DNA of 64,000 nt from Micrococcales bacterium (GTDB lineage: Bacteria; Actinomycetota; Actinomycetes; S36-B12; UBA10799): contig JADJCR010000001.1 in the NCBI GenBank assembly GCA_016703125.1, positions 248,001-312,000 on the forward strand, in the 5' to 3' direction. The notes under the pieces were generated by a model. It was not told the origin of the DNA, did not search any database, and was given only the letters and a program-made list of their open reading frames with translations. The position numbers and the translations under genes were made by a program. Positions 1-8,165 of the stretch are shown piece after piece. The stretch's first letter is position 1. Each line of letters opens with the position of its first letter.

Positions 1-1192
1 TGACGATCTCGCGGGATTCGATCTGTCCGAGGGTCCAGTTTCCGTTCCCGTCAACGGTCGGGTTGATGTTGCGTTGGGTGCCCGCAATGACGTTCCGCGC
101 CACACACGCCAGCAGCGGGTCGCGTTCGTAGCCGTTCTGCAGGGTCTCTTTGACGATCACCGGGTTGGTCGGGAAGTTGCCGTTGGGCTCCCACTGGAAG
201 TTGACCGCACCACCGTTGACGGTGGCAGCGGACCGAGTGATCGCCGTGTTCTGCGGGATCACGTCGGTGGTGGGTGTGACCCACTTTCCGGAAGCGCCCG
301 GGATGGTCACGGTGGTGTCGAAGGTCCACCCGTTGGCCGGCTGGAAGCCCTGCGTGTCCGGGGTGTCGGCCAGTTTGGTGATGGTCAGCGACGGCGCGCA
401 CAGGTCAACGGCCAGTTCCTTCAACTGCTGGGCCAGCGCGGCGTAGTCGTTGGTCTGCACGTAACCGGCGATCGGGAAGTTGGAGCCGTTGTAGGCGGTC
501 TGGTTCGTGATCGCCATGATCGGGTTCAGCGAGATCGATGATCCCACTGCGATGCCGAACATCTTCGTGCCGTCGGCCTTCATGCCGTTGGCGATGGTGA
601 TGGCCGGGTTCACGGCGGCCTTTGCACCGTCGTTGTACTGGCCAGGGGTACTGGTGTTGGTGGTGTTCGGGTTGCCGTCAGTGATGAACACCATCAGATC
701 GGGGCTGCTGCCGGTCCAGCCTCCGAAGGCGTCCATCTTGACCAGGCCGTCCTGCCAGTTCGTCCACCCGTTGGAACTCAGGTTGGCGTACGAGTTCTTG
801 ATCGTGTTGAGGTTCGCGCTGGTCAGCGCCGTCGGTGCCAGGTTCGTGCCCCCGGTACCGGGGCTGCTCGTGGAGAAACTCGTCACCGCCACCCTCGACC
901 CTGTGTCGACCAGTGAGTCGACGAACGCGTTGGCCGCCGTCTTCAGGTTCGCGATGCCGGTGTTGCCGATCGACCCGGAGGAGTCCAGCACCAGACCGAA
1001 GTCCAGCCCGCACTGGGAGGGCAAGGTCGGGTTATCACTCGACGTGTTGTAGAAACCGGAGTCGCCGGATCCGGGAGCCACCGGCACCTGGAAACTCGCC
1101 GCCGCCGGTGTCGCGGTAGCCACGACCCCTGCAGCCACCATCCCGGCGACTACAGCTGTGGAAGTAAGCCCTCCAAGGAACTTCCTAAACAT
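1..1192 (-). CDS. Secreted von Willebrand factor A domain protein (3' end outside window)
   Basis: This reading frame is open from an ATG at 1192 to the window edge, so about 397 residues are visible and the C-terminus is missing. The start MFRKFLGG is followed by a hydrophobic stretch and ATATPAAA, a typical Sec signal peptide with an Ala-x-Ala cleavage site. The vWA domain follows, and LDSSGSIGN is a clear MIDAS metal-binding motif (DxSxS). After the vWA domain (about residue 285 on) come Thr- and Asn-rich segments resembling Gram-positive surface-protein beta-sandwich modules. A ribosome site GGGAGG lies 7 bases upstream of the ATG. The protein is probably an adhesin-like or wall-associated surface protein. 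Its anchor (LPxTG, membrane helix or other) would lie beyond the window, so the mode of attachment cannot be seen. Substrate or partner is unknown. Confidence 0.85.
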   Translation of the reverse strand, partial: MFRKFLGGLTSTAVVAGMVAAGVVATATPAAASFQVPVAPGSGDSGFYNTSSDNPTLPSQCGLDFGLVLDSSGSIGNTGIANLKTAANAFVDSLVDTGSRVAVTSFSTSSPGTGGTNLAPTALTSANLNTIKNSYANLSSNGWTNWQDGLVKMDAFGGWTGSSPDLMVFITDGNPNTTNTSTPGQYNDGAKAAVNPAITIANGMKADGTKMFGIAVGSSISLNPIMAITNQTAYNGSNFPIAGYVQTNDYAALAQQLKELAVDLCAPSLTITKLADTPDTQGFQPANGWTFDTTVTIPGASGKWVTPTTDVIPQNTAITRSAATVNGGAVNFQWEPNGNFPTNPVIVKETLQNGYERDPLLACVARNVIAGTQRNINPTVDGNGNWTLGQIESREIV

Positions 1193-1777
1193 GGTCGTGC
1201 CTCCCGTCAGAACCCCGATTTTGTGCACCGGAGGAAACTCTGGATGTAATGAGCGTGCTGTGAGCATGTGAAGCGGACGTAAACGCGCGAGGGTGTGCGT
1301 CACGGTACGTAATCATGAAACCCTCCTCGCCGTCCGATGTGGGTATCACCCATCGGCTGTCCGGCTGATCGCAGGGTAACTCCGCGTCGCTGGCTCGGGT
1401 ATCCCCCAGTGGAGTTAAACCGGCGCCGCGCAGCGTACACGCTGTGAGGGAACGCGCCCTGGATTTGTGGCCGTGTCCGAATCGTTATCTTCTTTCTGGC
1501 GATCGCGGGACCCTCCGCCCGCTCCAGACCGGGCGTGGCAGGTCCGGGGGGATGTCGCTTCCGAGACCCGTTCGGTGACTCTTTGTAGTCGGCTCCGCAG
1601 CAAACTGAATAGAGGTGACGGCCCGTGCCTCAGGCTAAGAACAAGGTCGCTGCCCTCTGCGCCTGCGGCTCGGACCTGCGGCGTAGGCCGATCGCGCTGA
1701 TCTTCGACAATGACCGTTGACGGGTCCGGCCTCCGAGGGTGGGCGGAGGCGATCAGGAGCCTGCACTGACTCCGGTT
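1193..1777. other. 585-bp intergenic region between the vWA gene and glpD
   Basis: No convincing gene is seen. It must hold the vWA promoter. Two near-identical 11-mers, GGGTATCACCC (1341-1351) and GGGTATCCCCC (1397-1407), lie in the same orientation, and the first is almost palindromic. They could be operators or RNA hairpins. A 31-codon frame with a GTG start at 1625 and stop at 1720 has a GAGG motif 8 bases upstream and encodes a CACG motif. It matches nothing I recognise and is too short to call. glpD is transcribed away from this region, so its terminator should also be here, but no strong hairpin was identified. Confidence 0.4.
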
Positions 1778-3258
1778 TCACCACGCTGATCTGACGGCCG
1801 CCAACGCATCGGCGCGGCCAGCCTCGATCAACAGCACCCGCAAACGCGTTTCCGCCGCCTCGTCCGGCGTCAGAGCACCTTCGGCCTCCCGAGCCCACTG
1901 CACCTCGACCGCCAGCGCGGGGGTGTCGCCGACATGCTCCCCGAGTTGTGGGTCGCGCTCGATCGCCTCGCGAAGAAGTGGTGCCTCAGACCCGAACCGG
2001 CGGGTGAGGCGGTCGCGGCTGCGACTGTCGCCGGGCGCCCCCACCAGGGCGATCCGCGTGGTCGGGCAGGGCTGGCCCGAGATGAGGTCCACGGCGTCCT
2101 CGGCCATCTTCCGGTATGCCGTCAGTTTGCCGCCGGTCACGGCGATCGTGCCGTCGGGCTGGCGGGCGACCAGGTGCTTGCGAGAGATGTCCGCGGTCTG
2201 TGCGTGGGCGTCGCTGACCAGCGGCCGCAGACCGCTGAACGTGCCGATCACGTCCTCGGAGTGAAGCGGTACGGCCAGCGCGGCGGAGATGCGCTCGCAC
2301 AGCCAGTCGATCTCCTCGGTGGTCGGTTCCGGGGGTCGGGCAGCAGCGATTCCGTGGGGAGGTCGGTGAGGCCGACGTAAGTGAGGCCGTCAGGCTGCGG
2401 GATCGCGAACACGAAGCGGCCGAACTCCTCCGGAATCGCAACAGTCATGGAGGCGGTCGGGTGGCCCAATCGCTCGGACGGGATCACAAGATGTGTGCCA
2501 CGGCTGGGGCTCAGACGAATCTCCGGATTGAGTTCCTCGGTCCACACGCCGGTGCAGGTGATGATCTGGTCGCAATCAATGGTGAACTCGCCGGTCTCAT
2601 CGCGCAGAGTCGCCCTGCCGTCTCCGACAGCGACTGCATCGACGTGCGTCAGGACCTCCGCGCCGTAGGCGGCCGCGGTGCGGGCCACGGCAACCACCAG
2701 CCGGGCGTCGTCCTCCACCTGGCCGTCCCACCCGACGATCGCGCCCTTCAGCCCATCGGGGCGCAGGGCCGGTGCCATCGTCAGCGCGGTCCGGGTGTCC
2801 ACGAATCGGGCGCGGGGGAGCGTGGCGCGCTTCGTCCCCGAGATCGCCCGAAGCACGTCGCCGGCGATGAGACCGGCGTAGCTGATCAGCGGGTCCTTGC
2901 CGCCGTAGTTGGGGATCAGTGTCGGCAACGCGCGTACCAGGTGCGGGGCGATGACCGTCATCAGCAGGTGGCGCTCTTTGGCGCTCTCCAGTGCGACATC
3001 GATGTGTCCGGAGGCCAGGTAGCGCAGGCCGCCGTGGATCAACTTGCTGCTCCAGCGGCTCGTGCCGTGCGCGAGGTCGTGACGCTCGATGAGGGTGACC
3101 TGCATGCCGCGTGCCGCGGCGTCCAGCGCCACACCGACGCCGGTGATCCCGCCGCCGACCACGAGGACCTGCGCGTGGCCGCGGGCACGCAGCCGATGCA
3201 GTTCGGACTCGCGGCGGGTGGCATTGAGCAGACTCGACGGTTCAGCAGGACGGATCAC
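1778..3258 (-). CDS. glpD: Glycerol-3-phosphate dehydrogenase GlpD/GlpA type (frameshifted)
   Basis: FAD-dependent oxidation of sn-glycerol-3-phosphate to dihydroxyacetone phosphate, feeding electrons to quinone at the membrane. The N-terminus carries the dinucleotide-binding motif GGGITG (residues 35-40), followed by the family signatures GTSRWSSKLIHGGLRYL and VGWDGQVEDDARLV. The C-terminal half contains IGTFSGLRPLV and VTGGKLTAYRKMAEDAVD, both typical of this family. The frame breaks near 2331-2335: in the coding strand a run of five C should be six to read LPDPPEPTTEEIDWL. With one base restored the protein is 493 residues, normal for the family. The GTG start overlaps the stop of the upstream TetR gene by four bases (GTGA), so the two are cotranscribed and probably translationally coupled. 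The frameshift is most likely a sequencing error. Confidence 0.9.
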
Positions 3259-3821
3259 GATAGGTATCCCTTCACAAGCAGGCGCAGTTCCGTCTCGTTC
3301 CCGCCGATGCGGTGGGCGAAGACGAAGGTCTGCGCGACGAGGACCAAGGTCAACGACATGGCGTCCGCGTTCCCGGGGCGGATGCTGCCGTCGCCGGTGC
3401 CGGGTTGCCCCTCGACGATGAGGTCGTGCAGCACCGTGCGGGCCAGGCGCTGCGTGCCGCCGAGTCTGCCGGTGATCCACTCGGTCAGTTCTTCCGGCTC
3501 GTGGCGCAACACCGCTGCCATCAGTGGATGATCGTTGATGCGCGTGACGGTGAGCGCCACCCCTTCCACGATGCGGTCACGTTGGGTGGGGGCGTCGAGC
3601 CGGCTGGTCTGTGCCACGATCTCGCCGAGTTCCCGGTTGAACAGCGCCGCGAGGATGGCGTGCTTGTCGGGGAACTTGCGGTAGACGGTCATCCGCGAGA
3701 CGCCGGCCTCGGTGGCGATGGCCGAAACGGTGGCCGCCGCCGGACCGCCGTTGATGATCAACGCCGCTGCGGAATCCAGTAGGCGGTTGCTGACCTCGTC
3801 ACGCGTGGGCTGTGACACCAT
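3255..3821 (-). CDS. TetR/AcrR family transcriptional regulator
   Basis: A 188-residue regulator with an N-terminal helix-turn-helix (residues about 31-50, TVSAIATEAGVSRMTVYRKF), which is diagnostic for the TetR family. The C-terminal ligand-binding domain is helical and not recognisable to ligand. It is divergent from the alkyl-DHAP-synthase-like gene and cotranscribed with glpD, so it likely controls both. Its -10 box TACACT (minus strand, 3834-3829) lies 13 bases before the ATG, implying a leaderless mRNA. No Shine-Dalgarno sequence is present, which agrees. Candidate effectors would be lipid or glycerol-phosphate metabolites, but that is inference from the neighbours only. Confidence 0.88.
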   Translation of the reverse strand: MVSQPTRDEVSNRLLDSAAALIINGGPAAATVSAIATEAGVSRMTVYRKFPDKHAILAALFNRELGEIVAQTSRLDAPTQRDRIVEGVALTVTRINDHPLMAAVLRHEPEELTEWITGRLGGTQRLARTVLHDLIVEGQPGTGDGSIRPGNADAMSLTLVLVAQTFVFAHRIGGNETELRLLVKGYLS

Positions 3822-3828
3822 AGCATTT

Positions 3829-3838
3829 AGTGTAACAT
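3829..3838. promoter_or_regulatory. Divergent overlapping -10 boxes for tetR-glpD and the flavoprotein gene
   Basis: On the minus strand TACACT (3834-3829) is placed for a leaderless start of the TetR gene. On the plus strand TAACAT (3833-3838) is a plausible -10 for the flavoprotein, leaving a leader of about 35 bases with an AGGAGGA ribosome site. The boxes share two bases, so RNA polymerase could occupy only one promoter at a time. The surrounding ATTTAGTGTAACAT could hold the TetR operator. Assignment is by pattern only. Confidence 0.45.
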
Positions 3839-3878
3839 CGACGTCAGAGTGATGCAGCCCCAAGATCCAGGAGGAAGC

Positions 3879-5468
3879 ATGGTCGTGTCCACGGAGATGG
3901 TGCAGCGGTGGGGCGGCGGTGGACACGGTGTCCCGCTCACCCTGCAGGAGTTCCTGGCCGACCGCGGAATGGGTGGCGTGGAACCGCGGCCCGCTGCCGA
4001 CCTGGCGCAGGTGCCGGTTCGGGCCGCCCGCATCCCGGCCGAGGAATTCGCCGCCCTGGACTGTGAGGTCGACACCGATGATCTGCTGCGCCTGCGGTGC
4101 TCCGGCGGCTTCTCCTTCATCGACTTGTGCCACCGGCGCTGGCCGGCCCAGCAGGTGCCGGCAGTCGATGCCGTAGTGCTGCCCCGCGACCACGACCATG
4201 TGCGCCAGGTACTTGATCTGGCGTTTGCGAAGGGTTGGGCAGTCGTTCCCTTCGGCGGTGGTACGAGCGTGGTGGACGGGGTCGACGTCACCGATCGTCT
4301 GACCATCGGGGTGGCGCTCTGGGCGATGAACGCAGTGCAGCACCTCGACGCGGAGTCCGGCGAGGTGCGCGTGCAGGCGGGGATCAGCGGTCCGGAACTC
4401 GAGCGCTGGCTCGAAGCGCGTGGATTCACGTGGGGTCACGTGCCCCAGTCGTGGGAACGGGCGACCGTCGGGGGATATGCGGCGACGCGCTCGGCCGGTC
4501 AGACGTCCACGGGTTATGGCCGTGCTGATGCCACGGTCACCAAGTTGCGGGTCGCAACTCCGCGTGGCGACTTTGACCTCGGGCGGGCTCCGGGCACTGC
4601 CGCCGGCCCCGACCTGCAGGAACTCTTCATGGGCAGCGAGGGCTCGTTGGGGATCATCACCGAGGTGGGACTGCGTGTGCGGCCGCTGCCGGAGAAGAAG
4701 GTGTACGAGGGATTGCTGTTCCCCACCTTCGCGGCCGGCAAACGCGCCTTCCGCCTGCTCGCCCAGGACCGCGCGACCCCGGATGTCATGCGGCTGTCCG
4801 ACGCCGACGAGAGCGCGGTGAACCTGGCGATGAGCGGCGTGGGCGGGCTCAAGAAGGTGGCCTTCGACCGCTACACGGCCTTCCGCAAGGTGGCCGGCGG
4901 CTGCCTCGCCATCGTCGGCTGGGAGGGTCCCGCCGATCTGGTCACGGCCCGGCGCGGCCACGCCCACAAGGTCTTCCGCCGTTTCGGCGCGGTGGGGCTG
5001 GGCAGCGGGGTAGGCCGGTCCTGGGAGAAGAACCGGTTCGAGGCGCCCTACCTTCGTGACGACCTGCTCGACGCCGGATACCTGGTGGAGACTCTCGAGA
5101 CCGCCAATGAGTGGTCGCAGCTCGACGCCACGTACGACGCGGTGCACGACGCTCTGCGAGGGGCCTTGGGTGCGCCGCTGATCGGAACGCACCTCTCGCA
5201 CGTGTACCCGACCGGCGCAAGCCTGTACTTCACGGTGATCTGTCCAATGGCAGACGACCCGGTCGCGCAGTGGCGGGCTGCCAAGGTGGTTGCCACCCAG
5301 GCGCTCGTCGACACCGAGGCAACGATCACCCACCATCACGCCGTGGGCCGGGACCACGCTCCCTGGTTGGGGGCGGAGATCGGGGACTCCGGTGTGGAGT
5401 TGCTGCGGGCCATCAAGGACCATCTCGACCCCGCCGGGATCATGAACCCCGGGGTGCTCGGGCTGTAG
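3879..5468 (+). CDS. FAD-binding oxidoreductase, alkyldihydroxyacetonephosphate synthase-like
   Basis: A 529-residue member of the VAO/PCMH flavoprotein family. The N-terminal FAD domain shows PFGGGTSVV (residues 124-132) and the later GSEGSLGIITEV. The C-terminal part has THHHAVGRDH with three consecutive histidines at 485-487, matching the histidine motif of alkylglycerone-phosphate synthase (AGPS), the enzyme that makes the ether bond of ether lipids. The start at 3879 is chosen because AGGAGGA lies 3-9 bases upstream; an earlier in-frame ATG at 3849 has no ribosome site. The neighbours glpD (produces dihydroxyacetone phosphate) and a TetR regulator support a role around DHAP or glycerol-lipid metabolism. 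Whether it makes ether lipids is unproven; a related FAD-linked oxidase role is the alternative. Confidence 0.85.
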   Translation: MVVSTEMVQRWGGGGHGVPLTLQEFLADRGMGGVEPRPAADLAQVPVRAARIPAEEFAALDCEVDTDDLLRLRCSGGFSFIDLCHRRWPAQQVPAVDAVVLPRDHDHVRQVLDLAFAKGWAVVPFGGGTSVVDGVDVTDRLTIGVALWAMNAVQHLDAESGEVRVQAGISGPELERWLEARGFTWGHVPQSWERATVGGYAATRSAGQTSTGYGRADATVTKLRVATPRGDFDLGRAPGTAAGPDLQELFMGSEGSLGIITEVGLRVRPLPEKKVYEGLLFPTFAAGKRAFRLLAQDRATPDVMRLSDADESAVNLAMSGVGGLKKVAFDRYTAFRKVAGGCLAIVGWEGPADLVTARRGHAHKVFRRFGAVGLGSGVGRSWEKNRFEAPYLRDDLLDAGYLVETLETANEWSQLDATYDAVHDALRGALGAPLIGTHLSHVYPTGASLYFTVICPMADDPVAQWRAAKVVATQALVDTEATITHHHAVGRDHAPWLGAEIGDSGVELLRAIKDHLDPAGIMNPGVLGL

Positions 5469-5558
5469 GTAGCCTCCTGCCGAGCCGGCTGTGGATGACG
5501 TCGGCCGCAGCGTCGTATCGCCGCCGTAGCGTCCGAATCCCAGGGCTGAGGAGGATGC

Positions 5559-5771
5559 ATGCGAGCAGGGTTGGCACATGAGTGGGTGCGGGTGACGGCT
5601 GCCATCGACGGATTGTTGGCCGAGGGCCGAAGCGGGACGTTGCGGGAGCGACTGAACCGGCGTGTGCAGGCGCAGACCCTGAAGGGAAAGCTGCACCGGC
5701 TGGAGGTGGAGGCGCTGCGCGCGTACCTCGCAGCCTGCCAGGAGTTGGAGCGGCGACTGGACGCGGCGTGA
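5559..5771 (+). CDS. Small helical protein, hypothetical
   Basis: A 70-residue protein rich in Leu, Ala, Glu and Arg with heptad-like spacing (residues 15-68), predicted to be almost entirely helical and possibly coiled-coil. GAGGAGG lies just upstream of the ATG at 5559. It is acidic and basic in alternating patches, has no signal peptide and no membrane segment. It lies 90 bases after the flavoprotein gene and about 70 bases before the toxin-antitoxin pair. I do not recognise a family. Confidence 0.6.
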   Translation: MRAGLAHEWVRVTAAIDGLLAEGRSGTLRERLNRRVQAQTLKGKLHRLEVEALRAYLAACQELERRLDAA

Positions 5772-5824
5772 TCGGGGATGGGTGTACGTCCCAAGGCTTC
5801 GCCAGACGCTCTCCCGCGACCGGA

Positions 5825-5839
5825 GACTACACTGTAGTC
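5825..5839. promoter_or_regulatory. Palindromic operator overlapping the antitoxin -10 box
   Basis: GACTAC-ACT-GTAGTC is a perfect 6-bp inverted repeat with a 3-base spacer ending one base before the antitoxin ATG at 5840. The -10 box TACACT (5828-5833) sits inside it and is 12 bases from the ATG, giving a leaderless transcript. A ribbon-helix-helix antitoxin dimer binding here would block its own promoter, the usual autoregulation of such modules. Confidence 0.6.
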
Positions 5840-6280
5840 ATGAGCAGTCCTCGGTCCGTGCGCTTCGAGACCTCGACGCTGAACAAGTTGTCCGCGTATG
5901 CCTCGCGCCACCCCGGAATGACCAGTTCGGGGGCGGCGGCGCTACTCGTGGAGGAGGGGCTGCGCATGGACGAACATCCTGGGATCGTCTTCCGTGACGG
6001 CCCGGCCGGCCGGCGTGCCGGGTTGGCCGGCGGCCCCGATGTCTGGGAGGTGATCACCGCGGTGATCTCGGCGCGGGAGGCGGATCTCCATCTGGGTGCG
6101 GATAATGGGCTGGCCCTGGTGGCGGACAACGCGGGGTTGCCGGTCCCGGCCGTGCAGATCGCGGTGCGCTATTACGGGGACTACCCGGATGAGATCGACC
6201 AGCAGGTGCGCGATGCTCGTGACGCGCAGGCGACTGCCGAGCGAGCCCTGCGGCGCACCAGCGGACTGCTGGGTCGGTGA
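5840..6280 (+). CDS. Ribbon-helix-helix antitoxin with DUF433-like C-terminal region
   Basis: A 146-residue protein. Residues about 5-43 (SVRFETSTLNKL through LLVEEGLRM) fit a ribbon-helix-helix DNA-binding fold. Residues 45-75 (HPGIVFRDGPAGRRAGL then DVWEVI) resemble the DUF433/VapB-type antitoxin segment that pairs with DUF5615 proteins. The C-terminus is helical and charged. The next gene starts within its stop codon (GTGA overlap), the tight coupling usual for antitoxin-toxin pairs. The palindrome at 5825-5839 overlaps its promoter, suggesting autorepression. There is no Shine-Dalgarno sequence, consistent with a leaderless start at 5840. The family assignment comes from motif pattern and context. 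Confidence 0.78.
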   Translation: MSSPRSVRFETSTLNKLSAYASRHPGMTSSGAAALLVEEGLRMDEHPGIVFRDGPAGRRAGLAGGPDVWEVITAVISAREADLHLGADNGLALVADNAGLPVPAVQIAVRYYGDYPDEIDQQVRDARDAQATAERALRRTSGLLGR

Positions 6281-6627
6281 AGCGGCTGCTGCTCGATGAG
6301 ATGCTGCCGTCGAAGATCCGCGACCAGTTGCCCGAACTTGATGTGTTGGCCGTCAGCGGTGATCCTGCACTGCGTGGGATGAGCGACGCGGAGGTGCTCG
6401 AGCTGGCGGCCGCGCAGGGTCGCATCCTGGTGACTGGCAACATCCGGGACTTCGTCCCGCTGAGCACGCGCTGGCTGGCCACGGGGCGGATCCCAGTGGG
6501 AATGCTGTTCATCAGTTCCAAGTCCTTCCCGCAGGATCGTGCCCGCACCGGACGGGTTGTCGACGCGCTGCGGGCACGCGCTGCGGACGGGAACTGGCCG
6601 CCGGACGGCCAGTACGCGTTTCTGTAG
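6277..6627 (+). CDS. DUF5615 PIN-like toxin
   Basis: A 116-residue protein of the DUF5615/Mut7-C-like PIN group. LLLDEMLP (acidic Asp7), an acidic Asp-Ala-Glu segment near residue 37, and GRILVTGNIRDF (Asp58) supply the acidic residues expected of a PIN-like nuclease centre. RNA cleavage is the family expectation and has not been shown here. The GTG start overlaps the antitoxin stop by four bases. As the second gene of a two-gene operon with a DNA-binding partner it is best read as the toxin of a VapBC-like module. Confidence 0.78.
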   Translation: MKRLLLDEMLPSKIRDQLPELDVLAVSGDPALRGMSDAEVLELAAAQGRILVTGNIRDFVPLSTRWLATGRIPVGMLFISSKSFPQDRARTGRVVDALRARAADGNWPPDGQYAFL

Positions 6628-6663
6628 CCGGCGACGTCCGTCCGCTTGCCCGGGTGGCCTCAG

Positions 6664-6669
6664 TACGCT
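6664..6669 (+). promoter_or_regulatory. -10 box for leaderless hisA (priA)
   Basis: TACGCT begins 12 bases before the ATG at 6676, with no Shine-Dalgarno sequence between them. No clear -35 is visible. Confidence 0.5.
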
Positions 6670-6675
6670 CGATGT

Positions 6676-7389
6676 ATGTCCCTGGAACTGCTGCCCGCCG
6701 TCGATGTCGCCAACGGTCAGGCCGTGCGCCTGGTGCAGGGGGAGGCCGGCACGGAGACCGACTACGGCAACCCGGTGGATGCGGCCCTCACGTGGCAGGA
6801 GCAGGGGGCGCAGTGGATCCACCTGGTGGACCTCGACGCTGCGTTCGGCCGGGGCAGCAATGCCGAACTGCTGGCGCGTGTCGTCGCACAACTGGATGTC
6901 GATGTGGAGTTGTCCGGCGGGATCCGCGACGACGCGTCCTTGGCCTCGGCTCTGGCCACGGGCTGCCGCCGGGTGAACATCGGCACCGCCGCGCTTGAGC
7001 AGCCGCAGTGGTGCGCGAAGGTGATCGCCGAGCACGGCGACCGGGTGGCGATCGGGCTGGACGTGCGCGGCACCACGCTGGCGGCGCGCGGATGGACGCA
7101 GGAGGGCGGGGAGTTGTTCGCAACGCTGGCCCGCCTCGACGCCGAGGGGTGCGCACGCTACGTCGTCACCGACGTGCGGCGCGACGGGACCCTGACCGGG
7201 CCCAACCTGGACCTGCTGCGCGACGTGTGCGGTGCCACCGACCGGCCCGTGGTGGCCTCCGGCGGGGTGTCATCGCTGGATGACCTGCGCGCGATCGCGA
7301 CGGTGCCGGGGGTGGAGGGCGCCATCGTGGGCAAGGCCCTCTACGCGGGGTCCTTCACTCTGCCCGAGGCGCTGGCGGCCGTTCGATGA
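6676..7389 (+). CDS. hisA: Phosphoribosyl isomerase HisA/PriA
   Basis: A 237-residue (beta/alpha)8-barrel enzyme that isomerises ProFAR to PRFAR in histidine synthesis. The catalytic aspartates are Asp10 (LLPAVDVANG) and Asp129 (IGLDVRG). The C-terminal phosphate-binding loops VVASGG and GAIVGKALY are also present. In actinobacteria this protein (PriA) often also performs the TrpF step on phosphoribosyl anthranilate. The nearby trp cluster has no trpF, which fits a bifunctional enzyme, though trpF could lie elsewhere. The start is chosen at 6676 because a -10 box precedes it at leaderless spacing and MSLELLPAVDV aligns with the family N-terminus. hisF overlaps its stop (ATGA). Confidence 0.93.
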   Translation: MSLELLPAVDVANGQAVRLVQGEAGTETDYGNPVDAALTWQEQGAQWIHLVDLDAAFGRGSNAELLARVVAQLDVDVELSGGIRDDASLASALATGCRRVNIGTAALEQPQWCAKVIAEHGDRVAIGLDVRGTTLAARGWTQEGGELFATLARLDAEGCARYVVTDVRRDGTLTGPNLDLLRDVCGATDRPVVASGGVSSLDDLRAIATVPGVEGAIVGKALYAGSFTLPEALAAVR

Positions 7390-8153
7390 GCCTGGCCGTG
7401 CGGGTCATCCCATGCCTCGACGTTGACGCCGGACGGGTGGTCAAGGGCGTCAATTTCGAGGGCCTGCGCGACGCCGGCGATCCTGTCGAACTGGCCACGA
7501 GGTACAACGCCGAGGGTGCCGACGAATTGGTGTTCCTCGACATCACTGCCAGTTCCGGCGGCCGCGCCACCATGATCGACGTGGTCCGCCGCACCGCCGA
7601 TGCGGTGTTCATCCCGCTGACGGTCGGAGGTGGAGTCCGCAAGGTGGAGGACTTCGATGTGCTGCTGCGCGCGGGGGCCGACAAGGTGGGAGTGAACACC
7701 GCGGCGATCGCCGATCCGGACCTGCTCACGCGGGCCGCACGGCGGTTCGGCAACCAGTGCGTCGTGCTCAGCGTCGACGCCCGCCGCGCTCGGGGGATGG
7801 CCAGTGGCTTCGAGATCACCACGCACGGCGGCCGCAAGGGGACCGGGATCGACGCGATCGCGTGGGCGGGCAATGGCGCGCGGATGGGGGCTGGGGAGAT
7901 CCTGCTAAACAGCATGGACGCCGACGGCACCACCTCTGGATTCGACACCGAACTCATCGAACTGGTGCGGGCGGCCGTGGATGTGCCGGTCATCGCCAGT
8001 GGTGGCGCGGGCGCGCCGGAGGACTTCGTCTCGGCGGTCCGGGCGGGAGCCGATGCCGTCCTGGCGGCCAGCGTCTTCCACTACGGCACGTTGTCGATCG
8101 GTGAGGTCAAAGAGGCGATGGCGGTCGCGGGGCTCACGGTGCGGTCAGGATGA
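7386..8153 (+). CDS. hisF: Imidazole glycerol phosphate synthase cyclase subunit HisF
   Basis: A 255-residue barrel protein which, with the glutaminase HisH (not in this window), converts PRFAR and ammonia into imidazole glycerol phosphate and AICAR. The acid-base aspartates are visible as Asp12 in IPCLDVDAGRVVKGVNFE and Asp131 in VLSVDARR. The length is normal for HisF. ATG overlaps the hisA stop by four bases, so translation is probably coupled. It ends the short hisA-hisF unit; the next gene converges on it. Confidence 0.95.
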   Translation: MSLAVRVIPCLDVDAGRVVKGVNFEGLRDAGDPVELATRYNAEGADELVFLDITASSGGRATMIDVVRRTADAVFIPLTVGGGVRKVEDFDVLLRAGADKVGVNTAAIADPDLLTRAARRFGNQCVVLSVDARRARGMASGFEITTHGGRKGTGIDAIAWAGNGARMGAGEILLNSMDADGTTSGFDTELIELVRAAVDVPVIASGGAGAPEDFVSAVRAGADAVLAASVFHYGTLSIGEVKEAMAVAGLTVRSG

Positions 8154-8165
8154 GCCAGCGGGCCT

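Noticed and set aside
1193..1450. Riboswitch (c-di-AMP or similar) upstream of the vWA gene
   Set aside because: Some GGGGGATACCC-like pieces recall such elements, but the conserved core blocks and order are missing.
3822..5696. Very long open frame on the minus strand opposite the AGPS-like gene, continuing upstream of the TetR start
   Set aside because: It is a high-GC shadow frame. The plus-strand gene has a ribosome site, FAD motifs and active-site histidines; the minus-strand extension resembles no protein. Only the part below 3821 is the real TetR gene.
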